NCBI RefSeq assembly: GCF_907165205.1
Contig: NC_058192.1
Location: 33,756,001-33,820,000 of the forward strand
DNA length: 64,000 bases
Direction of reading: 5' to 3'
DNA from: Coccinella septempunctata
Taxonomy: Eukaryota; Arthropoda; Insecta; Coleoptera; Coccinellidae
Part shown: piece by piece, positions 1-13,845 of the stretch
How the letters are laid out: each line of letters starts with the position of its first letter
Position numbering within the stretch: the first letter of the stretch is position 1
Notes under the pieces: model-generated
The model's input: the letters and a program-made list of their open reading frames with translations, nothing else
Databases searched by the model: none
Told to the model about the DNA's origin: nothing
Position numbers and translations under genes: made by a program

Positions 1-3000
1 TCCTATCTGCACTATCGAACTGAAATTCAACATGTGCATCTCAATTCGAAAACTATGTGCAGTTTCAAGATTTGGTTCGAATTGATCCAACAGTTTTCGA
101 GGAATTGATATCACACTTTGCCGAATTGACCACTGAAATCTCAATTCCTATCTGAACTATCGAACTGAAATTCAACATGTGCATCTCAATCCGAAAACTT
201 TGTGCAGTTTCAAGATTTGGTTCGAATTGATCCAATAGTTCCTTAGGAATTGAAATGATATTTTGTCGAATCGACTTCTGAAATCTCCATTCCTATTAGA
301 ACTATCGATCTGAAATTCAACATGTGCATCTCATTTCGAAAACTATCTGCAGTTTCAAAATTTGGTTCGAATTGATCCAACAGTTTTCGAGGAATTGATA
401 TCACACTTTGCCGAATAGACCACTGAAATCTCAATTCCTATCTGAACTATCGAACTGAAATTCAACATGTGCATCTCAATCCGAAAACTATGTGCAGTTT
501 CAAGATTTGGTTCGAATTGATCCAATAGTTCCTTAGGAATTGAAATGATATTTTGTCGAATCGACTTCTGAAATCTCCATTCCTATTAAAACAATCGATC
601 TGAAATTCAACATGTGCATCTCATTTCGAAAACTATGTGCAGTTTCAAGATTTGGTTCGAATTGAACCAACAGTTTTGGAGGAATTGATATCACACTTTG
701 CCGAATAGACCACTGAAATCTCAATTCCTATCTGCACTATCGAACTGAAATTCAACATGTGCATATCAATTCGAAAACTATGTCCAGTTTCAAGATTTGG
801 TTCGAATCGATATAATAGTTCCTTAGGAATTGAAATGATATTTTGCCGAATCGACTACTGAAATCTTCATTCCTATCAGAACTATCGAACTGAAATTCAA
901 CATTTGCATCTCAATTCGAAAACTATGTGCAGTTTCAAGATTTGGTTCGAATTGATCCAACAGTTTTCGAGGAATTGATATCACACTTTGCCGAATTGAC
1001 CACTGAAATCTCAATTCCTATCTGAACTATCGAACCGAAATTCAACATGTGCATCTCAATTCGAAAACTATGTGCAGTTTCAAGATTTTGTTCGAATCGA
1101 TCCAATAGTTCCTTAGGAATTGAAATGATATTTTGCCGAATCGACTACTGAAATCTCAATTCCTATCTGAACTATCGAACTGAAATTCAACATGTGCATC
1201 TCAATTCGAAAACTATGTGTAGTTTCAAGATTTGGTTCGAATCGATCCAACAGTTTTCGAGGAATTGATATCACACTTTGCCGAATTGACCACTGAAATC
1301 TCAATTCCTATCTGAACTATCGAACATAAATTCAACATGTGCATCTCAATTCGAAAACTATGTGCAGTTTCAAGATTTGGTTCGAACCGATCCAATAGTT
1401 CAGGAATTGAAATGATATTTTGCCGAATCGACTACTGAAATCTTCATTCCTATCAGAACTATCGATCTGAAATTCAACATGTGCATCTCAATTCGAAAAC
1501 TATGTGCAGTTTCAAGATTTGGGTCGAATTGTTTCAACAGTTTTTGAGGAATTGATATCACACTTTGCCGAATAGACCACTGAAATCTCAATTCCTATCT
1601 GCACTATCGAACTGAAATTCAACATGTGCATCTCAATCCGAAAACTTTGTGCAGTTTCAAGATTTGGTTCGAATTGATCCAATAGTTCCTTAGGAATTGA
1701 AATGATATTTTGTCGAATCGACTTCTGAAATCTCCATTCCTATTAGAACTATCGATCTGAAATTCAACATGTGCATCTCATTTCGAAAACTATCTGCATT
1801 TCAAAATTTGGTTCGAATTGATCCAACAGTTTTCGAGGAATTGATATCACACTTTGCCGAATAGACCACTGAAATCTCAATTCCTATCCGAACTATCGAA
1901 CTGAAATTCAACATGTGCATCTCAATCCGAAAACTATGTGCAGTTTCAAGATTTGGTTCGAATTGATCCAATAGTTCCTTAGGAATTGAAATGATATCTT
2001 GTCGAATCGACTTCTGAAATCTCCATTCCTATTAGAACTATCGATCTGAAATTCAACATGTGCATCTCATTTCGAAAACTATGTCCAGTTTCAAGATTTG
2101 GTTCGAATCGATCCAACAGTTTTCGAGGTATTGATATCACACTTTGCCGAATTGACCACTGAAATCTCAATTCCTATCTGAACTATCGAACTGAAATTCA
2201 ACATGTGCATCTCAATCCGAAAACTATGTGCAGTTTCAAGATTGGGTTCGAATTGATCCAACAGTTTTCGAGGAATTGATATGACACTTTGCCGAATTGA
2301 CCACTGAAATCACAATTCCCATCTGAACTATCGAACTGAAATTCAACATGTGCATCTCAATTCGAAAACCATGTTCAGTTACAAGATTTGGTTCGAATCG
2401 ATCCAATAGTTCCTTAGGAATTGAAATGATATTTTGCCGAATCGACTACTGAAATCTCAATTCCTATCTGAAATATCGAACTGAAATTCAACATGTGCAT
2501 CTCAATTCGAAAACTATGTGCAGTTTCAAGATTTGGTTCGAATCGATCCAACAGTTTTCGAGGAATTGATATCACACTTTGCCGAATTGACCACTGAAAT
2601 CTCAATTCCTATCTGAACTATCGAACTGAAATTCAACATGTGCATCTCATTTCGAAAACTATGTGCAGTTTCAAGATTTGGTTCGAATTGAACCAACAGT
2701 TTTGGAGGAATTGATATCACACTTTGCCTAATGGACCACTGAAATCTCAATTCCTATCTGCACTATCGAACTGAAATTCAACATGTGCATCTCAATTCGA
2801 AAACTATGTGCAGTTTCAAGATTTGGTTCGAATCGATCCAACAGTTTTCGAGGAATTGATATCACACTTTGCCGAATTGACCACTGAACTCTCAATTCCT
2901 ATCTGAACTATCGAACTGAAATTCAACATGTGCATCTCAATCTACACTTTGCCGAATTGACCACTGAAATCTCAATTCCTATCTGAAATATCTAACTGAA

Positions 3001-3173
3001 ATTCAACACGTGCAATTCAATTCGAAAACTATGTGCAGTTTCAAGATTTGGTTCGAATCGATCCAATAGTTCCTTGGGAATTGAAATGATATTTTGCAGA
3101 ATCGACTTCTGAAATCTTCATTCCTATCAGAACTATCGATCTGAAATTCAACATGTGCATCTCAATTCGAAAA
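1..3173 (-). repeat. 145-bp satellite array, reversed orientation
   Basis: Tandem 145-bp monomers lie in the opposite orientation to the main array that starts at 3859. Two monomer classes mostly alternate, giving a 290-bp dimer: one contains GGAATTGATATCACACTTTG, the other GGAATTGAAATGATATTTTG. A deletion junction near 2941 drops part of a monomer. The array stops abruptly after CTCAATTCGAAAAC at 3173, where Gypsy-derived sequence begins. The short open frames in each monomer rotate, since 145 is not a multiple of 3, and are not taken as genes. Confidence 0.95.
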
Positions 3174-3342
3174 CGGAAAATCATAATATAATCGGTAACG
3201 GAAGAAATATATACATATATATATATATATTCGGTGACGGAAAAATAAGGTATATTCGGTAACAAAAAAAAACTATAACGGGTTCCCTCCTTTCAGAGGT
3301 TATTTCTAAAGAACGGTTAACGGATCATGACAACAATATATA
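3174..3342 (-). mobile_element. Gypsy 3' flank: purine tract and possible LTR start
   Basis: On the minus strand, downstream of the integrase stop, there is a purine-rich run (GAAAGGAGGGAA, about 3282-3293) that could be the polypurine tract. About 20 bases further is TGTTACCGAATA (starting near 3261), a possible LTR start. Only about 90 bp remain before the satellite resumes. A short (TA)n run lies near 3213-3230. A tract not directly joined to the LTR start is unusual, so the LTR assignment is tentative. Confidence 0.4.
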
Positions 3343-3858
3343 CTATGCATGAAATGGTTTTAAATCTTTAATGTGTATGTTAGTGATTTTTATACCCTCT
3401 GTATCTTTCAGGTCGTAGACGACAGGTGAAACAACTTTAACAACGGTAAACGGTCCGGAAAACTTCGGAGCCAACTTGGCGGCGAAACTGTCAACGGCCG
3501 AGGATAAAGGACGGTCCCGGCGTAGAACTTTATCTCCCACATGGTATCGGATTTCTCTTCGTCGAAGATTGTAGTGGTGAGCCTGTTGCTGGAAGGCACG
3601 GTACAGTTTAGTAAGGACGAACTCATAATCCTCCTGGAGATGTTTGATCTGTTGAGTACGGGAGGTCATGTCTCTGTTTTCTTCTTCTGTACGGTTGGAT
3701 TCTCCGTTCATTTTATTATTGTGGGGGTTTGTCGAATAAATCGCCCTCGGGACTTCTAGTTCCCTTCCATAATTCAAAAATGCCGGTGTAAATCCAGTAG
3801 ACTCCTGTTTAGCGGTGTTGATGGCACGATCAACGAACCTGGGATGAAAAGATAGGAG
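3343..3858 (-). pseudogene. Gypsy-type integrase, C-terminal fragment
   Basis: This minus-strand frame encodes the end of a Ty3/Gypsy pol polyprotein. It reads in order: INTAKQESTGFTPAFLNYGR, the usual end of the integrase catalytic core; HHYNLRRR; a GDKVLRR segment; LAPKFSGPFTVVKV, matching the C-terminal barrel-like domain; and a terminal HIKDLKPFHA. No in-frame stop interrupts it. The frame continues upstream of the first apparent start, and coding sequence stops at the satellite junction near 3858, so the DDE core, RNase H, RT, protease and gag are missing. The fragment is embedded in satellite that runs in opposite orientations on its two sides. Family is secure from the motifs; lineage within Gypsy is not resolved. 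It is a broken relic, not an active integrase. Confidence 0.85.
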
Positions 3859-4269
3859 TTGAATTTCAGTTCGATAGTTCAGATAGGAATTGAGATTTCA
3901 GTGGTCTATTCGGCAAAGTGTGATATCAATTCCTCAAAAACTGTTGAACCAATTCGACCCAAATCTTGAAATCGCACATATTTTTCGAATTGAGATGCAC
4001 ATGTTGAATTTCAGATCGATAGTTCTGATAGGAATGAAGATTTCAGTAGTCGATTCGGCAAAATATCATTTCAATTCCTAAGGACTATTGGATCGATTCG
4101 AACCAAATCTTGAAACTGCAAATAGTTCTCGAATTGAGATGCACATTTTGAATTTCAGTTCGATAGTTCAGATAGGAATTGAGATTTCATTGGTTAATTC
4201 GGCAAAGTGTGATATCAATTCCTCGAAAACTGTTGGATCAATTCGAACCAAATCTTGGAACTGCACATA

Positions 4270-7200
4270 GTTTTCGAATTGAGATGCACATGTTGAATTT
4301 CAGTTCGATAGTGCAGATAAGAATTGAGATTTCAGTGGTCTATTCGGCAAAGTGTGATATCAATTCCTCGAAAACTGTTGGATCAATTCGAACCAAATCT
4401 TGAAACTGCACATAGTTTTCGAAATGAGATGCACATGTTGAATTTCAGATCGATAGTTCTAATAGGAATGGATTTTTCAGAAGTAGATTCGACAAAATAT
4501 CATTTCAATTCCTAAGGAACTATTGGAACAATTCGAACCAAATCTTGAAACTGCACATAGTTTTCGGATTGAGATGCACATGTTGAATTTCAGTTCGATA
4601 GTTCAGATAGGAATTGAGATTTCAGTGGTCATTTCGGCAAAGTGTGATATCAATTCCTTGAAAACTGTTGGATCAATTCGAAACAAATCTTGAAACTGCA
4701 CATAGTTTTCGAAATGAGATGCATATGTTGAATTTCAGTTCGATAGTGCAGATAGGAATTGAGATTTCAGTGGTCTATTCGGCAAAGTGTGATATCAATT
4801 CCTCGAAAACTGTTGGATCAATGCGAACCAAATCTTGAAACTGCACATAGTTTTCGAAATGAGATGCACATGTTGAATTTCAGATCGATAGTTCTGATAG
4901 GAATGAAGATTTCAGTAGTCGATTCGGCAAAATATCATTTCAATTCCTAAGGAACTATTGGATTGATTCGAACCAAATCTTGAAACTGCACATAGTTTTC
5001 GAATTGAGATGCACATGTTGAATTTCAGTTCGATAGTTCAGATAGGAATTGAGATTTCAGTGGTCAATTCGCCGAAGTGTGATATCAATTCCTCGAAAAC
5101 TGTTGGATCAATTTGAACCAAATCTTGAAACTGTACATAGTTTTCGAATTGAGATGCACATGTTGAATTTCAGTTCGATAGTGCAGATAGGAATTGAGAT
5201 TTCAGTGGTCTATTCGGCAAAGTGTAATATCAATTCCTCAAAAACTGTTGAACCAATTCGACCCAAATCTGGAAACTGCACATAGTTTCCGAATTGAGAT
5301 GCACATGTTGAATTTCAGATCGATAGTTCTGATAGGAATGAAGATTTCAGTAGTCGATTCGGAAAAATATCATTTCAATTCCTAAGGAACTATTGGATCG
5401 ATTCGAACCAAATCTTGAAACTGCACATAGTTTTCGAATTGAGATGCACATGTTGAATTTCAGTTCGATAGTTCAGATAGGAATTGAGATTTCAGTGGTC
5501 AATTCGGCAAAGTGTGATATCAATTCCTCGAAAACTGTTGGTTCGATTCGAACCAAATCTCGAAACTGCACATAGTTTTCGAAATGAGATGCACATGTTG
5601 AATTGCAGATCGATAGTTCTAATAAGAATGGAGATTTCAGAAGTCGATTCGACAAAATATCATTTCAATTCCTAAGGAACGATTGGATCGATTCGAACCA
5701 AATCTTGAAACTGCACATAGTTTTCGAATTGAGATGCACATGTTGAATTTCAGTTCGATAGTTCAGAAAGGAATTGAGATTTCAGTGATCAATTCGGCAA
5801 AGTGTGATATCAATTCCTCGAAAACTGTTGGATCAATTAGAACCAAATCTTGAAACTGCACATAGTTTTCGAATTGAGATGCACATGTTGAATTTCAGTT
5901 CGATAGTGCAGATAGGAATTGAGATTTCAGTGGTCTATTCGGCAAAGTGTGATATCAATTCCTCAAAAACTGTTGAACCAATTGGACCCAAATCTTGAAA
6001 CTGCACAAAGTTTTCAAATTGAGATGCACATGTTGAATTTCAGATCGATAGTTCTGATAGGAATGAAGATTTCAGAAGTCGATTCGGCAAAATATCATTT
6101 CAATTCCTAAGGAACTATTGGATCGATTCGAACCAAATCTTGAAAGTGCACATAGTTTTCGAATTGAGATGCACATGTTGAATTTCAGATCGATAGTTCT
6201 GATAGGAATGAAGATTTCAGTAGTCGATTCGGCAAAATATCATTTCAATTCCTAAGGAACTATTGGATCGATTCGAACCAAATCTTGAAACTGCACATAG
6301 TTTTCGAATTGAGATGCACATGTTGAATTTCAGTTCGATAGTTCAGAAAGGAATTCAGATTTCAGTGGTCAATTCGGCAAAGTGTGATATCAATTCCTCC
6401 AAAACTGTTGAATCAATTCGAACCAAATCTTGAAACTGCACATAGTTTTCGAATTGAATTGCACATGTTGAATTTCAGTTTGATAGTTCAGATAGGAATT
6501 GAGATTTCAGTGGTCAATTCGGCAAAGTGTGATATCAATTCCTCGAAAACTGTTGGATCAATTCGAACCAAATCTTGAAACTGCACATAGTTTACGAAAT
6601 GAGTTGCACATGTTGAATTTCAGTTCGATAGTGCAGATAGGAATTGAGATTTCAGTGGTCAATTCGGCAAAGTGTGATATCAATTCCTCGAAAACTGTTG
6701 GATCAATTCGAACCAAATCTTGAAACTGCACATAGTTTTCGAATTGATATGCACATGTTGAATTTCAGTTCGATAGTGCAGATAGGAATTGAGATTTCAG
6801 TGGTCAATTCGGCAAAGTGTGATATCAATTCCTCGAAAACTGTTGGATCAATTCGAACCAAATCTTGAAACTGCACATAGTTTTCGGATTGAGATGCACA
6901 TGTTGAATTTCAGTTCGATAGTTCAGATAGGAATTGAGATTTCAGTGGTCAATTTGGCAAAGTGTGATATCAATTCCTTGAAAACTGTTGGATCAATTCG
7001 AACCAAATCTTGAAACTGCACAAAGTTTTCGAATTGAGATCCACATGTTGAATTTCAGTTCGATAGTGCAGATAGGAATTGAGATTTCAGTGGTCAATTC
7101 GGCAAAGTGTGATATCAATTCCTCGAAAACTGTTGGATCAATTCGAACCAAATCTTGAAACTCCACATGGTTTTCGAAATGAGATGCACATGTTGAATTT

Positions 7201-9054
7201 CAGATCGATAGTTCTGATAGGAATGGAGATTTCAGTAGTCGATTCGGCAAAATATCATTTCAATTCCCAAGGAACTATTGGATCGATTCGAACCAAATCT
7301 TGAAACTGCACATAGTTTTCGAATTGAGATGCACATGTTGAATTTCAGTTCGATAGTTCAGATAGGAATTGAGATTTCAGTGGTCAATTCGGCAAAGTGT
7401 GATATCAATTCCTCTAAAACTGTTGGATCAATTCGAACCAATTCTTGAAACTGCACATAGTTTTCGAATTGAGATGCACATGTTGAATTTCAGTTCGATA
7501 GTTCAGATAGGAATTGAGATTTCAGTATTCAATTCGGCAAAGTGTGATATCAATTCCTCGAAAACTGTTGGATCAATTCGAACCAAATCTTGAAACTGCA
7601 CATAGTTTTCGAATTGAGATGCACATGTTAAATTTCAGTTCGATAGTGCAGATAGGAATTGAGATTTCAGTGGTCTATTCGGCAAAGTGTGATATCAATT
7701 TCTCAAAAACTGTTGAACCAATTGGACCCAAATCTTGAAACTGCACATAGTTTTCAAATTCAGATGCACATGTTGAATTTCAGATCGATAGTTCTGATAG
7801 GAATGAAGATTTCAGAAGTCGATTCGGCAAAATATCATTTCAATTCCTAAGGAACTATTGGATCGATTCGAACCAAATCTTGAAAGTGCACATAGTTTTC
7901 GAATTGAGATGCACATGTTGAATTTCAGATCGATAGTTCTGATAGGAATGAAGATTTCAGTAGTCGATTCGGCAAAATATCATTTCAATTCCTAAGGAAC
8001 TATTGGATCGATTCGAACCAAATCTTGAAACTGCACATAGTTTTCGAATTGAGATGCACATGTTGAATTTCAGTTCGATAGTTCAGAAAGGAATTGAGAT
8101 TTCAGTGGTCAATTCGGCAAAGTGTGATATCAATTCCTCGAAAACTGTTGGATCAATTCGAACCAAATCTTGAAACTGCACATAGTTTACGAAATGAGAT
8201 GCACATGCTGAATTTCAGATCGATAGTGCAGATAGGAATTGAGATTTCAGTGGTCAATTCGGCAAAGTGTGATATCAATTCCTCGAAAACTGTTGGATCA
8301 ATTCGAAACAAATCTTGAAACTGCACATAGTTTTCGAATTGAGATGCACATGTTGAATTTCAGTTCGTTAGTGCAGATAGGAATTGAGATTTCAGTGGTC
8401 TATTCGGCAAAGTGTGATATCAATTCCTCGAAAACTGTTGGATCAATTCGAACCAAATCTTGAAACTGCACATAGTTTACGAAATGAGATGCACATGTTG
8501 AATTTCAGATCGATAGTGCAGATAGGAATTGAGATTTCAGTGGTCAATTCGGCAAAGTGTGATATCAATTCCTCGAAAACTGTTGGATCAATTCGAACCA
8601 AATCTTGAAACTGCACATAGTTTTCGAATTGAGATGCACATGTTGAATTTCAGTTCGATAGTGCAGATAGGAATTGAGATTTCAGTGGTCAATTCGGCAA
8701 AGTGTGATATCAATTCCTCGAAAACTGTTGGATCAATTCGAACCAGATCTTGAAACTGCACATAGTTTTCGGATTGAGATGCACATGTTGAATTTCAGTT
8801 CGATAGTTCAGATAGGAATTGAGATTTCAGTGGTCAATTTGGCAAAGTGTGATATCAATTCCTTGAAAACTGTTGGATCAATTCGAACCAAACCTTGAAA
8901 CTGCACAAAGTTTTCGAATTGAGATCCACATGTTGAATTTCAGTTCGATAGTGCAGATAGGAATTGAGATTTCAGTGGTCAATTCGGCAAAGTGTGATAT
9001 CAATTCCTCGAAAACTGTTGGATCAATTCGAACCAAATCTTGAAACTCCACATA
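4270..9054 (+). repeat. Higher-order repeat 1, copy a (33 monomers)
   Basis: This block recurs 4785 bp downstream, exactly 33 x 145. The two copies are almost identical. The differences I noticed include single bases at 4528/9313, 6134/10919 and 7761/12546. Neighbouring monomers inside the block differ far more. The left limit is set by differences just upstream of 4270 (CTTGGAACTG versus CTTGAAACTC). Confidence 0.9.
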
Positions 9055-12000
9055 GTTTTCGAATTGAGATGCACATGTTGAATTTCAGTTCGATAGTGCA
9101 GATAAGAATTGAGATTTCAGTGGTCTATTCGGCAAAGTGTGATATCAATTCCTCGAAAACTGTTGGATCAATTCGAACCAAATCTTGAAACTGCACATAG
9201 TTTTCGAAATGAGATGCACATGTTGAATTTCAGATCGATAGTTCTAATAGGAATGGATTTTTCAGAAGTAGATTCGACAAAATATCATTTCAATTCCTAA
9301 GGAACTATTGGATCAATTCGAACCAAATCTTGAAACTGCACATAGTTTTCGGATTGAGATGCACATGTTGAATTTCAGTTCGATAGTTCAGATAGGAATT
9401 GAGATTTCAGTGGTCATTTCGGCAAAGTGTGATATCAATTCCTTGAAAACTGTTGGATCAATTCGAAACAAATCTTGAAACTGCACATAGTTTTCGAAAT
9501 GAGATGCATATGTTGAATTTCAGTTCGATAGTGCAGATAGGAATTGAGATTTCAGTGGTCTATTCGGCAAAGTGTGATATCAATTCCTCGAAAACTGTTG
9601 GATCAATGCGAACCAAATCTTGAAACTGCACATAGTTTTCGAAATGAGATGCACATGTTGAATTTCAGATCGATAGTTCTGATAGGAATGAAGATTTCAG
9701 TAGTCGATTCGGCAAAATATCATTTCAATTCCTAAGGAACTATTGGATTGATTCGAACCAAATCTTGAAACTGCACATAGTTTTCGAATTGAGATGCACA
9801 TGTTGAATTTCAGTTCGATAGTTCAGATAGGAATTGAGATTTCAGTGGTCAATTCGCCGAAGTGTGATATCAATTCCTCGAAAACTGTTGGATCAATTTG
9901 AACCAAATCTTGAAACTGTACATAGTTTTCGAATTGAGATGCACATGTTGAATTTCAGTTCGATAGTGCAGATAGGAATTGAGATTTCAGTGGTCTATTC
10001 GGCAAAGTGTAATATCAATTCCTCAAAAACTGTTGAACCAATTCGACCCAAATCTGGAAACTGCACATAGTTTCCGAATTGAGATGCACATGTTGAATTT
10101 CAGATCGATAGTTCTGATAGGAATGAAGATTTCAGTAGTCGATTCGGAAAAATATCATTTCAATTCCTAAGGAACTATTGGATCGATTCGAACCAAATCT
10201 TGAAACTGCACATAGTTTTCGAATTGAGATGCACATGTTGAATTTCAGTTCGATAGTTCAGATAGGAATTGAGATTTCAGTGGTCAATTCGGCAAAGTGT
10301 GATATCAATTCCTCGAAAACTGTTGGTTCGATTCGAACCAAATCTCGAAACTGCACATAGTTTTCGAAATGAGATGCACATGTTGAATTGCAGATCGATA
10401 GTTCTAATAAGAATGGAGATTTCAGAAGTCGATTCGACAAAATATCATTTCAATTCCTAAGGAACGATTGGATCGATTCGAACCAAATCTTGAAACTGCA
10501 CATAGTTTTCGAATTGAGATGCACATGTTGAATTTCAGTTCGATAGTTCAGAAAGGAATTGAGATTTCAGTGATCAATTCGGCAAAGTGTGATATCAATT
10601 CCTCGAAAACTGTTGGATCAATTAGAACCAAATCTTGAAACTGCACATAGTTTTCGAATTGAGATGCACATGTTGAATTTCAGTTCGATAGTGCAGATAG
10701 GAATTGAGATTTCAGTGGTCTATTCGGCAAAGTGTGATATCAATTCCTCAAAAACTGTTGAACCAATTGGACCCAAATCTTGAAACTGCACAAAGTTTTC
10801 AAATTGAGATGCACATGTTGAATTTCAGATCGATAGTTCTGATAGGAATGAAGATTTCAGAAGTCGATTCGGCAAAATATCATTTCAATTCCTAAGGAAC
10901 TATTGGATCGATTCGAACAAAATCTTGAAAGTGCACATAGTTTTCGAATTGAGATGCACATGTTGAATTTCAGATCGATAGTTCTGATAGGAATGAAGAT
11001 TTCAGTAGTCGATTCGGCAAAATATCATTTCAATTCCTAAGGAACTATTGGATCGATTCGAACCAAATCTTGAAACTGCACATAGTTTTCGAATTGAGAT
11101 GCACATGTTGAATTTCAGTTCGATAGTTCAGAAAGGAATTCAGATTTCAGTGGTCAATTCGGCAAAGTGTGATATCAATTCCTCCAAAACTGTTGAATCA
11201 ATTCGAACCAAATCTTGAAACTGCACATAGTTTTCGAATTGAATTGCACATGTTGAATTTCAGTTTGATAGTTCAGATAGGAATTGAGATTTCAGTGGTC
11301 AATTCGGCAAAGTGTGATATCAATTCCTCGAAAACTGTTGGATCAATTCGAACCAAATCTTGAAACTGCACATAGTTTACGAAATGAGTTGCACATGTTG
11401 AATTTCAGTTCGATAGTGCAGATAGGAATTGAGATTTCAGTGGTCAATTCGGCAAAGTGTGATATCAATTCCTCGAAAACTGTTGGATCAATTCGAACCA
11501 AATCTTGAAACTGCACATAGTTTTCGAATTGATATGCACATGTTGAATTTCAGTTCGATAGTGCAGATAGGAATTGAGATTTCAGTGGTCAATTCGGCAA
11601 AGTGTGATATCAATTCCTCGAAAACTGTTGGATCAATTCGAACCAAATCTTGAAACTGCACATAGTTTTCGGATTGAGATGCACATGTTGAATTTCAGTT
11701 CGATAGTTCAGATAGGAATTGAGATTTCAGTGGTCAATTTGGCAAAGTGTGATATCAATTCCTTGAAAACTGTTGGATCAATTCGAACCAAATCTTGAAA
11801 CTGCACAAAGTTTTCGAATTGAGATCCACATGTTGAATTTCAGTTCGATAGTGCAGATAGGAATTGAGATTTCAGTGGTCAATTCGGCAAAGTGTGATAT
11901 CAATTCCTCGAAAACTGTTGGATCAATTCGAACCAAATCTTGAAACTCCACATGGTTTTCGAAATGAGATGCACATGTTGAATTTCAGATCGATAGTTCT

Positions 12001-13845
12001 GATAGGAATGGAGATTTCAGTAGTCGATTCGGCAAAATATCATTTCAATTCCCAAGGAACTATTGGATCGATTCGAACCAAATCTTGAAACTGCACATAG
12101 TTTTCGAATTGAGATGCACATGTTGAATTTCAGTTCGATAGTTCAGATAGGAATTGAGATTTCAGTGGTCAATTCGGCAAAGTGTGATATCAATTCCTCT
12201 AAAACTGTTGGATCAATTCGAACCAATTCTTGAAACTGCACATAGTTTTCGAATTGAGATGCACATGTTGAATTTCAGTTCGATAGTTCAGATAGGAATT
12301 GAGATTTCAGTATTCAATTCGGCAAAGTGTGATATCAATTCCTCGAAAACTGTTGGATCAATTCGAACCAAATCTTGAAACTGCACATAGTTTTCGAATT
12401 GAGATGCACATGTTAAATTTCAGTTCGATAGTGCAGATAGGAATTGAGATTTCAGTGGTCTATTCGGCAAAGTGTGATATCAATTTCTCAAAAACTGTTG
12501 AACCAATTGGACCCAAATCTTGAAACTGCACATAGTTTTCAAATTGAGATGCACATGTTGAATTTCAGATCGATAGTTCTGATAGGAATGAAGATTTCAG
12601 AAGTCGATTCGGCAAAATATCATTTCAATTCCTAAGGAACTATTGGATCGATTCGAACCAAATCTTGAAAGTGCACATAGTTTTCGAATTGAGATGCACA
12701 TGTTGAATTTCAGATCGATAGTTCTGATAGGAATGAAGATTTCAGTAGTCGATTCGGCAAAATATCATTTCAATTCCTAAGGAACTATTGGATCGATTCG
12801 AACCAAATCTTGAAACTGCACATAGTTTTCGAATTGAGATGCACATGTTGAATTTCAGTTCGATAGTTCAGAAAGGAATTGAGATTTCAGTGGTCAATTC
12901 GGCAAAGTGTGATATCAATTCCTCGAAAACTGTTGGATCAATTCGAACCAAATCTTGAAACTGCACATAGTTTACGAAATGAGATGCACATGCTGAATTT
13001 CAGATCGATAGTGCAGATAGGAATTGAGATTTCAGTGGTCAATTCGGCAAAGTGTGATATCAATTCCTCGAAAACTGTTGGATCAATTCGAAACAAATCT
13101 TGAAACTGCACATAGTTTTCGAATTGAGATGCACATGTTGAATTTCAGTTCGTTAGTGCAGATAGGAATTGAGATTTCAGTGGTCTATTCGGCAAAGTGT
13201 GATATCAATTCCTCGAAAACTGTTGGATCAATTCGAACCAAATCTTGAAACTGCACATAGTTTACGAAATGAGATGCACATGTTGAATTTCAGATCGATA
13301 GTGCAGATAGGAATTGAGATTTCAGTGGTCAATTCGGCAAAGTGTGATATCAATTCCTCGAAAACTGTTGGATCAATTCGAACCAAATCTTGAAACTGCA
13401 CATAGTTTTCGAATTGAGATGCACATGTTGAATTTCAGTTCGATAGTGCAGATAGGAATTGAGATTTCAGTGGTCAATTCGGCAAAGTGTGATATCAATT
13501 CCTCGAAAACTGTTGGATCAATTCGAACCAGATCTTGAAACTGCACATAGTTTTCGGATTGAGATGCACATGTTGAATTTCAGTTCGATAGTTCAGATAG
13601 GAATTGAGATTTCAGTGGTCAATTTGGCAAAGTGTGATATCAATTCCTTGAAAACTGTTGGATCAATTCGAACCAAACCTTGAAACTGCACAAAGTTTTC
13701 GAATTGAGATCCACATGTTGAATTTCAGTTCGATAGTGCAGATAGGAATTGAGATTTCAGTGGTCAATTCGGCAAAGTGTGATATCAATTCCTCGAAAAC
13801 TGTTGGATCAATTCGAACCAAATCTTGAAACTCCACATAGTTTTC
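9055..13845 (+). repeat. Higher-order repeat 1, copy b (33 monomers)
   Basis: Near-identical tandem copy of 4270-9054. Similarity at the 4785-bp offset ends near 13850, where this copy reads CGAAATGAGATGTAC and the other CGAATTGAGATGCAC. Its right part (11680-13845) is also the start of higher-order repeat 2, so that stretch exists in three copies. Confidence 0.9.
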
